Positions 1-8,178 are shown, counted from the stretch's first letter. The stretch is 64,000 nucleotides of DNA from Ruminococcus sp. (GCA_015066805.1 SVNP01000012.1:1-64000), one strand, 5' to 3'. The notes: a model not told the origin generated them from the sequence alone. Numbers and translations are program-made.

Positions 1-159
1 ATCTATGTATGCTTGCTCTGTTTTCAAATAATCATCCTGAGATAGTATTGTATCGCCAAACGTCTTTCCAATATCGCTGAAGCTTGTCCATTCGTCTGCC
101 ATATAAACACCATTGATACGATTGGTTAGATTATACTTTGTAATTCTGTATTCCGTCAC
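1..159 (-). CDS. Hypothetical protein, N-terminal part only (3' end off the window)
   Basis: The reading frame opens at a GTG at 159-157 and stays open for 53 codons to the window edge, so the C-terminus is missing. A clear AGAGGTG ribosome-binding site lies 6-7 bases upstream; the nearby ATG at 163 hits a stop after 10 codons and is rejected. The visible peptide starts MTEYRITKYNLTNR and contains DEWTSFSDIG. I do not recognise a functional family with confidence; it looks like a small conserved hypothetical of Firmicutes. Its base composition matches the AT-rich accessory DNA that follows. Confidence 0.6.
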   Translation of the reverse strand, partial: MTEYRITKYNLTNRINGVYMADEWTSFSDIGKTFGDTILSQDDYLKTEQAYID

Positions 160-205
160 GCATTTCACCTCTTTCGTTATTTTTAGATACATTCAAGTTT
201 GCCGG

Positions 206-360
206 TTAGTTTGCTTTCGATTGTAAATCCTTAGTATGGACGGATATGCGGACATAATCGTCGGCCTTTTCCCTGCTTAAAAGAACAACCGCCTCAACGT
301 GCCACGACACGTCCGAAATGATGTCAAATGGCGGTATTTCGTTGAAATCCGTGCTTGGAA
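206..360 (-). pseudogene. C-terminal remnant of a methyltransferase-like protein
   Basis: The frame reads ...HVEAVVLLSREKADDYVR... and ends at TAA (208-206). There is no start codon or ribosome-binding site upstream and the frame breaks before about 360. The HVEAVVLLSR stretch resembles the C-terminal end of RlmD/RumA-type RNA methyltransferases (the intact one at 4193-5560 ends HVECVVLMSR), followed by a basic tail. I infer a decayed tail of such a gene, possibly carried in with mobile DNA. No function is expected. Confidence 0.4.
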
Positions 361-505
361 AGCAATCGAATGTGGGTTTCTGTGCGTGGGAAGAAGTCTG
401 TTTGCCATTTCAGAGTTCTAATTTGAAAAATATTGAATTTGGTTTTTTTGATTCAATTTCGAATGATGTGATCCATACTCATTAAACCGCACTTTGAGTA
501 ATTCA

Positions 506-939
506 TTATATCGCCGACACAGGATAATACCACACCTCACGATTGTATGGTATCATTTCATCCGTCATGCAAAGACTGATTCCCAGCTGGATTTCCAATT
601 TCAGCTTTTCCAAAACACTGAAGTTCTTATGCTCTTGCAGTCCTCGCCGTTCAGCATCTTCTCATCCACAATCCGCTTCATTTCAAGCAGAATGGACGGC
701 ACACGCTGAAATTCATCGATCAGCAGCGGTGCATCGTAGATTTCAAAAAAGAGTGCAGCGTCATTTTCAGCCAGACGTCTGGCATTCTGGTCATCAAGCG
801 TCACGTATTTTCATTCCGGCTCCATCAGATGATGAAGCATTGTAAATTTGCCAACCTTTCTCTGTCCATAGGCCATGATGACAGGGTATATTTTCAAGTT
901 TTTTATAATTTCTTCTTCGAGAAAGCGTTTGATATACAT
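506..939 (-). pseudogene. Broken DUF4143-type AAA ATPase
   Basis: The start is intact: ATG at 939 with a GGAGGTGTG site, then an N-terminus (MYIKRFLEEE) and a P-loop region GQRKVGKFTM, where the usual GKTT is altered. An in-frame TGA replaces a sense codon just after HHLMEPE. Past it the same frame continues (KYVTLDDQNARRLA, LLIDEFQRVP), which is the Walker B region of archaeal-type/DUF4143 ATPases. After NGEDCKS the protein jumps, out of frame, to a typical C-terminal end (NREVWYYPVSAI, stop at 506), so the middle is deleted. Two clear lesions (nonsense and out-of-frame deletion) plus an altered P-loop make this a dead gene. Confidence 0.8.
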
Positions 940-1034
940 AGCACACCTCCGAGAAATTTTAAGTCTGATTGTATTATACTCGTTTTTTGAAAAAGTCAAG
1001 CAGGAATCCTATTTGACAACTGAAAGCCAATTTT

Positions 1035-1955
1035 TCATGATATGCTTTGTTGTTTCTCGCTAACAGCTAAAATGAAATCTGCCATGGTCATGGCCGAATT
1101 CACCAAAAGTCGAGCATGGTGTTCTTCGATGTTGATTCGCCTTGCTCCCACTCCATGCGAGTCACTTCCTATATTTCTCATTTCAGCGATAGAAGTTAAT
1201 ATTTTTTCAAGACCAGAAAGCAAGGTATTAATGCGTTTATCAATTTCTTTATTTTGATGCATATTATGCAGCTGTTTCACTTGACTATAAAGCTTTTTAA
1301 TATCACCACTTTCTGATGGTGTTTCCCCCTTCTTTTCAATAACATAGCAAAAGACTTCTTCAAGTAGCGTTCTTGATTGTGTAATCGCACTATCATAGTT
1401 TCTATCTGCGACATTTTTCATCGCACGGTTTGAAAGATCGATAATATATTCTCTGGTTATTCTCTCAACTGCTGGGACTTCAACTGATATATTTGTGCCG
1501 ATTTCCCTAATCAGAAATTTCTTTCCAATAAGCACAAGTTCATTACCACCGAAATACAGAATGCTATTTATGTGCTCTATTACTGTTTTCACGATCTGAG
1601 TATGTGCGTACTCAATATGTGCGGGGCTACGTCCCTTTAAAGTGTTCATAAACTGCTCTTTTGAAAAAAGAAACGAAAGCAAATCAGATATCCGGTTATT
1701 TTGAATACAATAATCCATTAACTCATCAAAATACACCCATCTGCTTTGGGCACTGCCATTTCGCAAATATGAAGCGGGTAGACCACATCGTTTTGAAATT
1801 TCACACAGTGTTGGACCACTTAAATATGGCATTTCAATCTTTATCCCACTATCTTTGCCGTCAATTTCCAGTGTCCCAAATTGCTTATCACCATCAAGAA
1901 TGGAAATAATCTCTTTGTCACGCAGTAACTCGAATTTATTGGTCTGCTGTTTCAT
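1035..1955 (-). CDS. Abortive infection family protein (Abi C-terminal domain)
   Basis: This 306-residue protein has a C-terminal region that fits the abortive-infection C-terminal domain (Abi-C). A helical stretch with SRTLLEEVFCYVIEKKG is followed by LEKILTSIAEMRNIGSDSHG and then HARLLVNSAMTMADFIL; the RN(x)4-5HG motif is the family hallmark. The N-terminal ~120 residues are not recognised. I start it at the ATG at 1955, preceded by GAGAGGTG at six bases; a GTG nine bases upstream overlaps that site. Family members are linked to phage exclusion by suicide of infected cells, but this protein's trigger and target are unknown. It lies directly downstream of a restriction endonuclease in an AT-rich defence region. 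Confidence 0.75.
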   Translation of the reverse strand: MKQQTNKFELLRDKEIISILDGDKQFGTLEIDGKDSGIKIEMPYLSGPTLCEISKRCGLPASYLRNGSAQSRWVYFDELMDYCIQNNRISDLLSFLFSKEQFMNTLKGRSPAHIEYAHTQIVKTVIEHINSILYFGGNELVLIGKKFLIREIGTNISVEVPAVERITREYIIDLSNRAMKNVADRNYDSAITQSRTLLEEVFCYVIEKKGETPSESGDIKKLYSQVKQLHNMHQNKEIDKRINTLLSGLEKILTSIAEMRNIGSDSHGVGARRINIEEHHARLLVNSAMTMADFILAVSEKQQSIS

Positions 1956-2003
1956 ATCCGTCACCTCTCTTTTTTAACAAATCGTTTTCCAACAATAGGG
2001 GTA

Positions 2004-3476
2004 TCATAATTTGAGCTTTTTAATATCAAATAATGTGTTTTCTATGTAGTGTTTGTACACTATCTTTGCAGGCAACAAGCGTACTTGAATATCCTGCAAC
2101 CCCAAATTTTTCAACATCGCAAGCGATACGGTACCTTTTTTAATTATCTCCATAGAAGCAGTCGGCATAAGGAAACAGTTCCGCACGGTGCTGATTTGAT
2201 GTGCTTCTACAAAAGGCTGATATGCTAACTGGTACAGATACTGCTTGGTAATGGATTCGATACCTGGCTGACCACGCAGCTTTTTGTTATGCTCCAACTG
2301 GATGTTATAGTATTTGGCATCAAATATGATAAACTGATAGTCCCCATTGGCATTAACAATGGAAATGAGGTCTGGGATGAGCGTAGCCTCGGCCTGCTTC
2401 ACAAACGGTTCACCATTCGGTGCAGTTCCTGCCCACTGTGGTTTATCAATTAAATCAATGAGTTTTTTATGCCGCATATCACAGTATTGCTCGGCTAACG
2501 ATACGGGCAGTCGTAGTCCGCCGATTGGCTTCTGCAACTGGTTGTCCATTACTTCCGCACAGACCTTTTCCCATACCAGATTGAAGCTGTTCGTTCCGAA
2601 CATACTGAAGCAGTCCAGATCGTCCAGCGTGCTGCTGTTGGCTATGTAGGCATACAGCGTTTTCAGCAGAAGCTGTTTGCGGGTACTAAACTGGACATTG
2701 AGTTCTTTGACAATACGTTCCAGAACATACTCCTTGTCGCCAAAGTCCTCGATATGTTCGTCAGAAATATCGGCACCCATAATATCGAACAGATCCAACA
2801 GATCGGCATCTCTCAATTCCTCCGTGCAACGAGTAAGGATACACTCATGTAGGCGCTTGAAGAAATCAAAATCGTCATTCACACGCTTCATGGTCAGCAA
2901 TTCTGGGTAATATGGCCGATTGTTGCTTAAGAGAGTGAAAGTTTCGTTGATGGTCTTATCCCAAAGAATGTCACCGGACCCGTTGGATTCGATGATGTCC
3001 TGTGTGTTGGTATAGGCACCATACTCGAAATAATCTTGGAGGAGGAACAGCATAACTGCCAGCATATTGAATGCACTACTGTCACTCGTATCGTTGTACA
3101 TACGAATGATCTGTTCCTTGGAATTGTACTTTTCCAGAACTTTCAGTACTTGTTTCAGTTCTGCTTTGGGGGTCGTGGCATCAAGCAGATATTTCGGATA
3201 GCATTTCAGCACACGCCCCTCAATTGTAATAACACCCACAAAAGTGAACACATACAGATATTCGTTTTCGCCGACCTCAACATCAGCGATTTCGATGTCC
3301 TCATCCAACAGGTCGGTGAGATCCTTCTGTGTGTCATTTGCTTTTACAGCCTTCAGAACACCATATTCTTTTAGACGCTTCAAAATGCGGACAGTCTTTT
3401 CCTCGGAACAATGAAACTCTTTAACCAGGTCTTCCTGGGTATAACGCTTTTGTTCTCGTAAAAATACCGAAATCAT
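2004..3476 (-). CDS. LlaJI family type II/IV-like restriction endonuclease subunit
   Basis: This 490-residue protein matches the overall layout of the LlaJI restriction endonuclease family (PF09563). An N-terminal winged-helix-like segment (YTQEDLVKEFHCSEEKTVRILKR) precedes a long helical middle. The C-terminal nuclease core has a PD-(D/E)xK-like pattern: LIPDLI (about residue 381) and FIIFDAKYY (about residue 400), with D and D-x-K acidic/lysine positions. In characterised LlaJI systems this subunit works with an McrB-like NTPase and two methyltransferases. Here the ATG overlaps the stop of a truncated McrB-like fragment (ATGA), which keeps the operon signature, but no intact NTPase or methyltransferase is in the window. 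The nuclease is probably orphaned and inactive as a restriction system. Confidence 0.8.
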   Translation of the reverse strand: MISVFLREQKRYTQEDLVKEFHCSEEKTVRILKRLKEYGVLKAVKANDTQKDLTDLLDEDIEIADVEVGENEYLYVFTFVGVITIEGRVLKCYPKYLLDATTPKAELKQVLKVLEKYNSKEQIIRMYNDTSDSSAFNMLAVMLFLLQDYFEYGAYTNTQDIIESNGSGDILWDKTINETFTLLSNNRPYYPELLTMKRVNDDFDFFKRLHECILTRCTEELRDADLLDLFDIMGADISDEHIEDFGDKEYVLERIVKELNVQFSTRKQLLLKTLYAYIANSSTLDDLDCFSMFGTNSFNLVWEKVCAEVMDNQLQKPIGGLRLPVSLAEQYCDMRHKKLIDLIDKPQWAGTAPNGEPFVKQAEATLIPDLISIVNANGDYQFIIFDAKYYNIQLEHNKKLRGQPGIESITKQYLYQLAYQPFVEAHQISTVRNCFLMPTASMEIIKKGTVSLAMLKNLGLQDIQVRLLPAKIVYKHYIENTLFDIKKLKL

Positions 3477-3817
3477 TCTCCATCATCCTCTGGAACATTA
3501 TCAATAAACTGACTGCTGATTCTTTCGCAGAAAATGTAAACACCCTTGGTGTCAAATTCTCTGCAAATCTTAGAATACTGGTTCTTTGCCTTCTCATCGC
3601 AGCCGCCGAACAGCGTAATACGCTTCTGTTTTGCGGCATCGTCGAACAGGTACATAATAACCTTGTTCTTAAAGATTCGAGTGAAGACAGCCGAATCAAA
3701 CATTTCGCCTTCCGGCAAATTCTTCTTAGAAATGAAGTACGGGCCCATCAGCTTATCCTCGTTCACCTTATAAGTACCTATTGATTGTTTTACATCTATC
3801 TTCCTCGCACACCTCAT
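3473..3817 (-). pseudogene. C-terminal fragment of an McrB-like AAA ATPase (LlaJI motor partner)
   Basis: From about 3775 to the stop at 3473 the frame encodes the end of an McrB/LlaJI-type NTPase: VNEDKLMGPYFIS, then FKNKVIMYLFDDAAKQKR, then YSKICREFDTKGVYIF. These are the last ~100 residues of proteins normally 600 or more residues long. The Walker motifs are gone. The codons upstream (MRCARKIDVKQSIG) have no homology and come from a fusion to the HNH fragment, so the open frame is an accident of a deletion. Its stop overlaps the start of the LlaJI endonuclease gene, the normal gene order of the system. Confidence 0.75.
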
Positions 3818-3935
3818 TGTTGCTTAAAACGAACCCATTTTCATAAGTCCCCATCATGCGTGGAACAACATGTTCTCTATTAAATTGAGATTCATCTTTT
3901 TCTTTTTTACAATAAATGCATATATGTTTTCTCAT
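3768..3935 (-). pseudogene. N-terminal fragment of an HNH-type endonuclease
   Basis: The ATG at 3935 has a good site (GGAGTGAGT). The peptide MRKHICIYCKKEKDES then FNREHVVPRMMGTYENG is the start of an HNH-fold nuclease: a CxxC zinc pair followed by xREHVxP, the usual first His of the motif. After NNEVCEE the sequence stops resembling the family and terminates within 12 codons, where the McrB-like tail begins in another frame. I read this as the other side of one deletion that removed the rest of the HNH gene and most of the ATPase gene. Confidence 0.6.
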
Positions 3936-4163
3936 ACTCACTCCATCGTCAATTAAGAACAAATTAAATCCTAGTAACGCAGTAGTTCTCTTTTTTATCA
4001 AATCAATTTTCCCGACATCCAAACCCCACACTCTCACACGCCCGTTATCCAATCCCCACACAAATATGCGTGTGCGTGTATTTGTTGTCATCGTTCATTT
4101 TCTCGTGATTTCTTCTCACGCACACCCAAAATGCCTGTACCAAGGAAGAAATCAAGAGGTTGA
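3936..4163. other. AT-rich non-coding stretch with GT/CA-rich tract
   Basis: No supported gene. A short CA/GT-rich segment lies at about 4025-4090 (minus-strand reading gives repeated GTGTGGGG-like words). A minus-strand frame runs through it into the HNH fragment, but the ribosome-binding site and homology start only at 3935. This marks the boundary between the accessory region and the rlmD end of the core region. Confidence 0.4.
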
Positions 4164-4198
4164 ATTTTGAAAAAGTGCGTAAAACTGGGCTTTTACGC
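4164..4198 (-). terminator. Rho-independent terminator overlapping the rlmD stop codon
   Basis: An 8-bp perfect stem (4177-4184 with 4191-4198) and 6-base loop are followed on the minus strand by a short T-rich run (CTTTTTC). The stem contains the last codons and TAA of rlmD, so the gene ends inside its own terminator. Confidence 0.75.
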
Positions 4199-5560
4199 CT
4201 TATCCCTCGACATCAATACCACACACTCAACGTGCCCTGTCCGAGGGAAAAGATCCACAGGGCGGAAAGCTTCCACACGGTAGCCGTGCTGTGAGAGATA
4301 CTTTGCATCTCTTGCAGCAGTCGCCGGATTGCATGACACCATCACAATGGTATCGGGAGCCATGGCAATACAGGCATCCAGTGTCGGCTCATCACAGCCC
4401 TTGCGCGGCGGGTCAAGGGTAATAATATGGGGTCTTAGGTTCTCTCCGGCAAGCTGTTTCGCGATCTCACCTGCATCACCGGCAAAAAAGCGGGCATTTT
4501 CCGCCCCGATGGCCCTAGCATTTTCCTTGGCATTCTCCACAGCCTGCGGCACTACCTCCACTCCAATGAGCTTGTCCACCGCATCTGCCATGGTCAGACC
4601 GATGACACCGGTACCGCAATACAGATCCAGCAGCAAATGATGCTTCTGCGGCTGTGCCAAACGACGTACCTCTGCAAATAAACGCTGTGCCTGCGGTGTA
4701 TTCACCTGATAAAAGCTATGGGGATTCAACTGCACGGGGATCCCGCAGAACACATCCTCAATATAGGGTTTCCCACACAGGCAGATGGTTTCGCTGCCAA
4801 GGATCACATTGGTTTTCCGGGGATTCACGTTCATCATCACCGATGTGATATGAGGAAATTCCTCCGCCAGCAGTACAGCAATGGATTCCAGCTCCTTGCG
4901 GACAGGCTTTGCCACTACAAAGCAGACCATCATCTCGTGGGAATGATGTCCCTGCCGCAGATACAAATGCCGCAGGATCCCTTTGCCGCTTGTCTCATCA
5001 TAAGGAGCGATATGTGCCAGCAAGGCGGCACAGCGATCAATCACCGGCTGAAAAGACGGCGGCTGTAATAAGCAGCCGTGCTGATACACCAGTCGATGGG
5101 AACGAGGCGCATAAAATCCGAAGGCAATACCGCTTCCTTCAGGGGATTTTCCGCAGGGAAGCTGTGCCTTATTGCGGTAACCGTTGGTCTGCTCTGCTCC
5201 CAGAATGGGCAGCACCTGCGGATGCAGACCACCGATGCGTGCAAAAGCATCGGTTACAAACTGCTGCTTGATCCTGCACTCGGCGGCATAGGTAATATGG
5301 CGGAACAAGCATCCGCCGCATTGCCGGTACACCGGACAATCCGGCTCTGTGCGGTCCGGAGAAGGGGTGTGCACAGTCACGGGAATGCCATAAGCAAAGT
5401 GCTTGCACACCTTCACGATTTTCACATCCAGAACATCCCCCACGGCAGTACGGGGCACAAACACAGCCATGCCCTCATATCTGCCCACACCATTGCCTTC
5501 GGCAGTCATGCCGTCAATAGTCAGGGAGACGATTCTGTTTTTTTCCAAAGGCTGCTGCAT
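4193..5560 (-). CDS. rlmD: 23S rRNA (uracil-C5)-methyltransferase
   Basis: This 455-residue protein is a class I SAM-dependent RNA methyltransferase of the RlmD/RumA (TrmA) family, making 5-methyluridine in 23S rRNA. An N-terminal TRAM domain is followed by a 4Fe-4S ligand set (CPVYRQCGGC) and the SAM-binding motif LDLYCGTGVIGL. DPPRKGC follows, then the catalytic nucleophile in VSCNPATAARD, and the protein ends HVECVVLMSRDKA. I start it at the ATG at 5560: the preceding gene's tail supplies AGGAG six bases upstream, and only two bases separate the genes, so they are co-transcribed. Whether it modifies U1939, U747 or both cannot be told from sequence. Confidence 0.93.
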   Translation of the reverse strand: MQQPLEKNRIVSLTIDGMTAEGNGVGRYEGMAVFVPRTAVGDVLDVKIVKVCKHFAYGIPVTVHTPSPDRTEPDCPVYRQCGGCLFRHITYAAECRIKQQFVTDAFARIGGLHPQVLPILGAEQTNGYRNKAQLPCGKSPEGSGIAFGFYAPRSHRLVYQHGCLLQPPSFQPVIDRCAALLAHIAPYDETSGKGILRHLYLRQGHHSHEMMVCFVVAKPVRKELESIAVLLAEEFPHITSVMMNVNPRKTNVILGSETICLCGKPYIEDVFCGIPVQLNPHSFYQVNTPQAQRLFAEVRRLAQPQKHHLLLDLYCGTGVIGLTMADAVDKLIGVEVVPQAVENAKENARAIGAENARFFAGDAGEIAKQLAGENLRPHIITLDPPRKGCDEPTLDACIAMAPDTIVMVSCNPATAARDAKYLSQHGYRVEAFRPVDLFPRTGHVECVVLMSRDKA

Positions 5561-5562
5561 GC

Positions 5563-5931
5563 TTACTCCTGACGGGAAGGCATTGCAGCACCGCAATCGG
5601 AGCAATAAGCACCTGCATTGCGATGATATTTGCCGCATTTTTCGCAGGTAACGCCGCCTCCCCGATGCAAAGTACGGCACAGAGCAGTATAAGCATTCCG
5701 CAGCTCACGGATCTCATCCATCAGCTTTGCCATTTCCTCGGAACGGTCATTTTCACCCTCGGCGGTAAGAAAATGTGCCTTTCCCAGCTCCAGATATTTC
5801 TCATTGAGCCGATTCCGCAGCCGCAGCCGCTCCACCTGACCCTTAGAGGTTTCCAGAGCCTCACCTGTTTTTTGTGCAGCCTGATCCACAACACCGCACA
5901 GCTCTTCCAAAGCTTGATCCAATACAGACAT
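5563..5931 (-). CDS. Small coiled-coil / zinc-ribbon protein, function unknown
   Basis: This 122-residue protein has a charged helical N-terminal two-thirds (likely coiled coil, residues ~1-85). The C-terminal zinc ribbon has ligands CEKCGKYHRNAGAYCSDCG, a CxxC...CxxC pair. No enzymatic motif is visible. The GTGAGG site before ATG 5931 supports the start. It sits two bases upstream of rlmD, so the pair is an operon. The ribbon suggests protein or nucleic-acid binding, which is inference only. Confidence 0.8.
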   Translation of the reverse strand: MSVLDQALEELCGVVDQAAQKTGEALETSKGQVERLRLRNRLNEKYLELGKAHFLTAEGENDRSEEMAKLMDEIRELRNAYTALCRTLHRGGGVTCEKCGKYHRNAGAYCSDCGAAMPSRQE

Positions 5932-5970
5932 GATAATTCCTCACTTTCTCAAAATCAAAGGGATTCGGTA

Positions 5971-5999
5971 ACAGGATATGCAGCAGCGGCATATCCTGT
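5971..5999. terminator. Perfect 11-bp hairpin, weak terminator or transcript processing site
   Basis: ACAGGATATGC at 5971-5981 pairs perfectly with 5989-5999 around a 7-base loop. The minus-strand sequence after it (TTACCG) lacks a U-run, so intrinsic termination is uncertain. It lies between a better terminator and the zinc-ribbon gene. Confidence 0.4.
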
Positions 6000-6002
6000 G
6001 CA

Positions 6003-6050
6003 AAAGAGAACAGGGCACCGCCCGAACGTCACAGCATCGGGAGCGCCCTG
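6003..6050 (-). terminator. Rho-independent terminator of the 6057-6494 gene
   Basis: CAGGGC..CCGCCCGA (6011-6025) pairs with TCGGGAGCGCCCTG (6037-6050). On the minus strand it is followed by TTCTCTTTT. It lies directly after the stop of the small membrane protein gene. Confidence 0.65.
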
Positions 6051-6056
6051 TACGAT

Positions 6057-6494
6057 TTACTGCTCGTATTTCCAAGGGGAACCCTTACGGTTCGTCTTGT
6101 TATCGGAGGTAGTAGTCTTGGTCATCATGACCATGAACAGTGCAGCATTGTACACCGTCATCACACCGCAGATCAGCGCCACGATCCAGAACTCTGCACC
6201 CAATGCGATGAGAACGATATATGCAGCCAGAGAGGCCACCGTCAGAATCGCATGGATCAGCGTAACAAGCTGCCAGTTTTTATAGGCCTGCTCGTGCTTT
6301 TTCAGATGCTGACCCACATAGGTCATGGTCAGCTTGGCAAAAAAGCTCTGTTCATCTCTGATTTTTGCAGCGGTCTTTTTGCTTTTGCTGCCCAGAAAAA
6401 TTCCGTAGATCAGGTCACGGAGAATGGCGTAATTGATGAGGAAAAAGATCATCACCAGAATAGCCAGCAGTACGGAACGGGTGTCGATAGTCAT
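6057..6494 (-). CDS. Small integral membrane protein, function unknown
   Basis: This 145-residue protein has one N-terminal membrane segment (about residues 7-28), a charged cytoplasm-like loop (KSKKTAAKIRDEQ), and two further hydrophobic helices (about 80-100 and 104-124). The tail is polar and basic. No family motif is recognised. AGGAGGTTTTCGTT before ATG 6494 supports the start, and a terminator follows the stop, so it is probably expressed alone. Confidence 0.75.
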   Translation of the reverse strand: MTIDTRSVLLAILVMIFFLINYAILRDLIYGIFLGSKSKKTAAKIRDEQSFFAKLTMTYVGQHLKKHEQAYKNWQLVTLIHAILTVASLAAYIVLIALGAEFWIVALICGVMTVYNAALFMVMMTKTTTSDNKTNRKGSPWKYEQ

Positions 6495-6575
6495 AACGAA
6501 AACCTCCTAAAATTTAAACGTAGTGTAATGTGATATGCCAATATGCCACAGTATTTCTCATACTGTGAAAAACGA

Positions 6576-7976
6576 TCATCGGCGCAGCAGCTTTTTGGCC
6601 GTATCCATCAGGGAACGGAAGTTGACCGCAGCCAGCAGCAGGAACGCTCCCGCCTGGAAGGGAATGAGCCATGCAGGCTCGTTGACGGCCACCGCACACA
6701 TGGCAAACAGCAGGCCAAGATTCACGGCAAACCGCAGATGAGATACCGCAAAGGGAATATACCGTCTGGCATCAAACAAGCGGATGACGTAGCAGACAAA
6801 ATAGCTGATAAAGGTAGCCGCAATGGCACCATGCACCCCGTATTTGGGAATCAGCAGCGCATTGAACAGCAGATTCAGTGCCGCCGCCACCAGACTGGTG
6901 TAAAAGCTGTTGGCGGTATGCTTGGAAACCGTGTAAATGCTGGACAAAAACTGGTTCAGACACATCAGCAGCACCGCAACGATGAGCATAGGGGTAAACA
7001 GATATGCCGTTCCGTAGGATGCATCCAGGTCGGTGTTGTTGATAAGCGAGGAAAAGGGCTTGACCAACGCAATGAGGAAGCCCGCCGCCAGCACCAGCAA
7101 TGACTGATAGGCATTGTACACCTGCGAATAAAACTTGGCTCGTCCCTCGGAATCATTTTCCGCAATGGCACTCATATTCCACGCCTGATAAAATATGGTG
7201 GAGACCATGGAGATCAGGTTGGGCACCTTGGCAGCCGCACCGTACACGCCGGCGGCGGCGGCATCCACCATATGGCGGATAAAGATACGATCGGAGAAGC
7301 CGGTAACGATCCACAGCAGCGCCGTAGGGATCAGCGGCAGAGAAAAACGGGTCATGACCTGCAGCAGCTCCCGGTCCACAAAACGGAACGAGAAATATCT
7401 GCTGTGTCCTGCAATGAGCCAGACCAACGTGCCGGAGCAGAGATCAGACAGCATGACCGCCAGCATAAAGCCGGTCACGCCCCACTGCAGATGCCCCACA
7501 AACAGCAGGTTGAACAAAAACAACATCAGCGTACAGAAAATGCCGTCGGCGGCATACAGCCGCACCAGACCTCTGGCACGGGCAAACTGAGTGGAAAGCT
7601 GACGAAATGCCGAGATACAGATATATCCCACCAGCAGCGGCACATGGTCCCGTACATCGGGGTAAAGCAGCAGCAAGGGGGAAAGCAGTAAAAACGCCAG
7701 GATGCCGAACAGCTCCACGGCGATGGCATTGGAAAACACCGACCGTTTCTCGTAATTGCGATCCAGTCCGTACCGGATCACGGCATCCGTAATGGAAAAT
7801 GTTACCACCGGTATCAGGAAATTGGCGGTGATCTCAAGAGCCTCCTTGGTGTAGTACATGGAGGAATCCATATTCCCCGTGTACAGGTAATTCAGGAAAA
7901 AGGATAGGATCTTGGAACCAAAGCTGCCAATGGCAAATACGATGGTATTGACCGCAAGGGTCCTGTATTTATTCAT
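6576..7976 (-). CDS. Polysaccharide/lipid-linked oligosaccharide flippase (Wzx/MATE-like)
   Basis: This 466-residue, highly hydrophobic protein has about 12-14 predicted membrane helices. Its start (NTIVFAIGSFGSKILSFFL) is typical of the polysaccharide biosynthesis/oligosaccharide flippase family (MOP superfamily). Family members move undecaprenyl-linked sugar repeats across the cytoplasmic membrane. An arginine-rich loop (FARARGLVRLYAADGIF) and a paired C-terminal half (FTPMLIVAVLLMCLNQFLSSIY) fit. No glycosyltransferases are adjacent, so the substrate is unknown. It is divergent from adhE, with its own sigma-A type promoter at 8020-8048. Confidence 0.85.
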   Translation of the reverse strand: MNKYRTLAVNTIVFAIGSFGSKILSFFLNYLYTGNMDSSMYYTKEALEITANFLIPVVTFSITDAVIRYGLDRNYEKRSVFSNAIAVELFGILAFLLLSPLLLLYPDVRDHVPLLVGYICISAFRQLSTQFARARGLVRLYAADGIFCTLMLFLFNLLFVGHLQWGVTGFMLAVMLSDLCSGTLVWLIAGHSRYFSFRFVDRELLQVMTRFSLPLIPTALLWIVTGFSDRIFIRHMVDAAAAGVYGAAAKVPNLISMVSTIFYQAWNMSAIAENDSEGRAKFYSQVYNAYQSLLVLAAGFLIALVKPFSSLINNTDLDASYGTAYLFTPMLIVAVLLMCLNQFLSSIYTVSKHTANSFYTSLVAAALNLLFNALLIPKYGVHGAIAATFISYFVCYVIRLFDARRYIPFAVSHLRFAVNLGLLFAMCAVAVNEPAWLIPFQAGAFLLLAAVNFRSLMDTAKKLLRR

Positions 7977-8019
7977 GAATCAAAATTCCTTCGGAGCAAA
8001 ATCAAGTGCAATCCCATAT

Positions 8020-8048
8020 ATTATACCAGTTTTTTTCGATTTCGTCAA
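8020..8048 (-). promoter_or_regulatory. Sigma-A-like promoter of the flippase gene
   Basis: -35 TTGACG (8043-8048) and -10 TATAAT (8020-8025) are separated by 17 bases on the minus strand, about 45 bases upstream of the start codon. Confidence 0.8.
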
Positions 8049-8105
8049 CCACCGCACCAAAAATTTTGTCCAATGGTTCCAAAGGTGGAAAAATTCGGTG
8101 GGTCG

Positions 8106-8134
8106 TTGACTTTTCAGCGGTTTTATGCTATACT
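8106..8134 (+). promoter_or_regulatory. Sigma-A-like promoter of adhE
   Basis: -35 TTGACT (8106-8111) and -10 TATACT (8129-8134) are separated by 17 bases; it reads into adhE. Confidence 0.82.
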
Positions 8135-8137
8135 ATG

Positions 8138-8154
8138 TGCAATGAAGGATTGCA
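8138..8154. promoter_or_regulatory. Dyad TGCAAT-N5-ATTGCA at the adhE transcription start
   Basis: An inverted repeat (8138-8143 with 8149-8154) lies 3 bases after the -10 box and would cover the transcription start. That is where a repressor operator would sit. It does not match the Rex consensus I know (TTGTTAA-N4-TTAACAA), so the binder is unknown. Confidence 0.4.
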
Positions 8155-8178
8155 TATTTATGATTGGAGGTTTTTCTT

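Noticed and set aside
3768-4091. Full 107-codon frame starting at 4091
   Set aside because: The ribosome-binding site and HNH homology begin at 3935; the first 52 codons run through a GT-rich non-coding tract.
6547-6567. 8-bp hairpin between the flippase gene and the 6057-6494 gene
   Set aside because: A CACAGTAT stem is present but no T-run follows on either useful strand, so it is not called a terminator.
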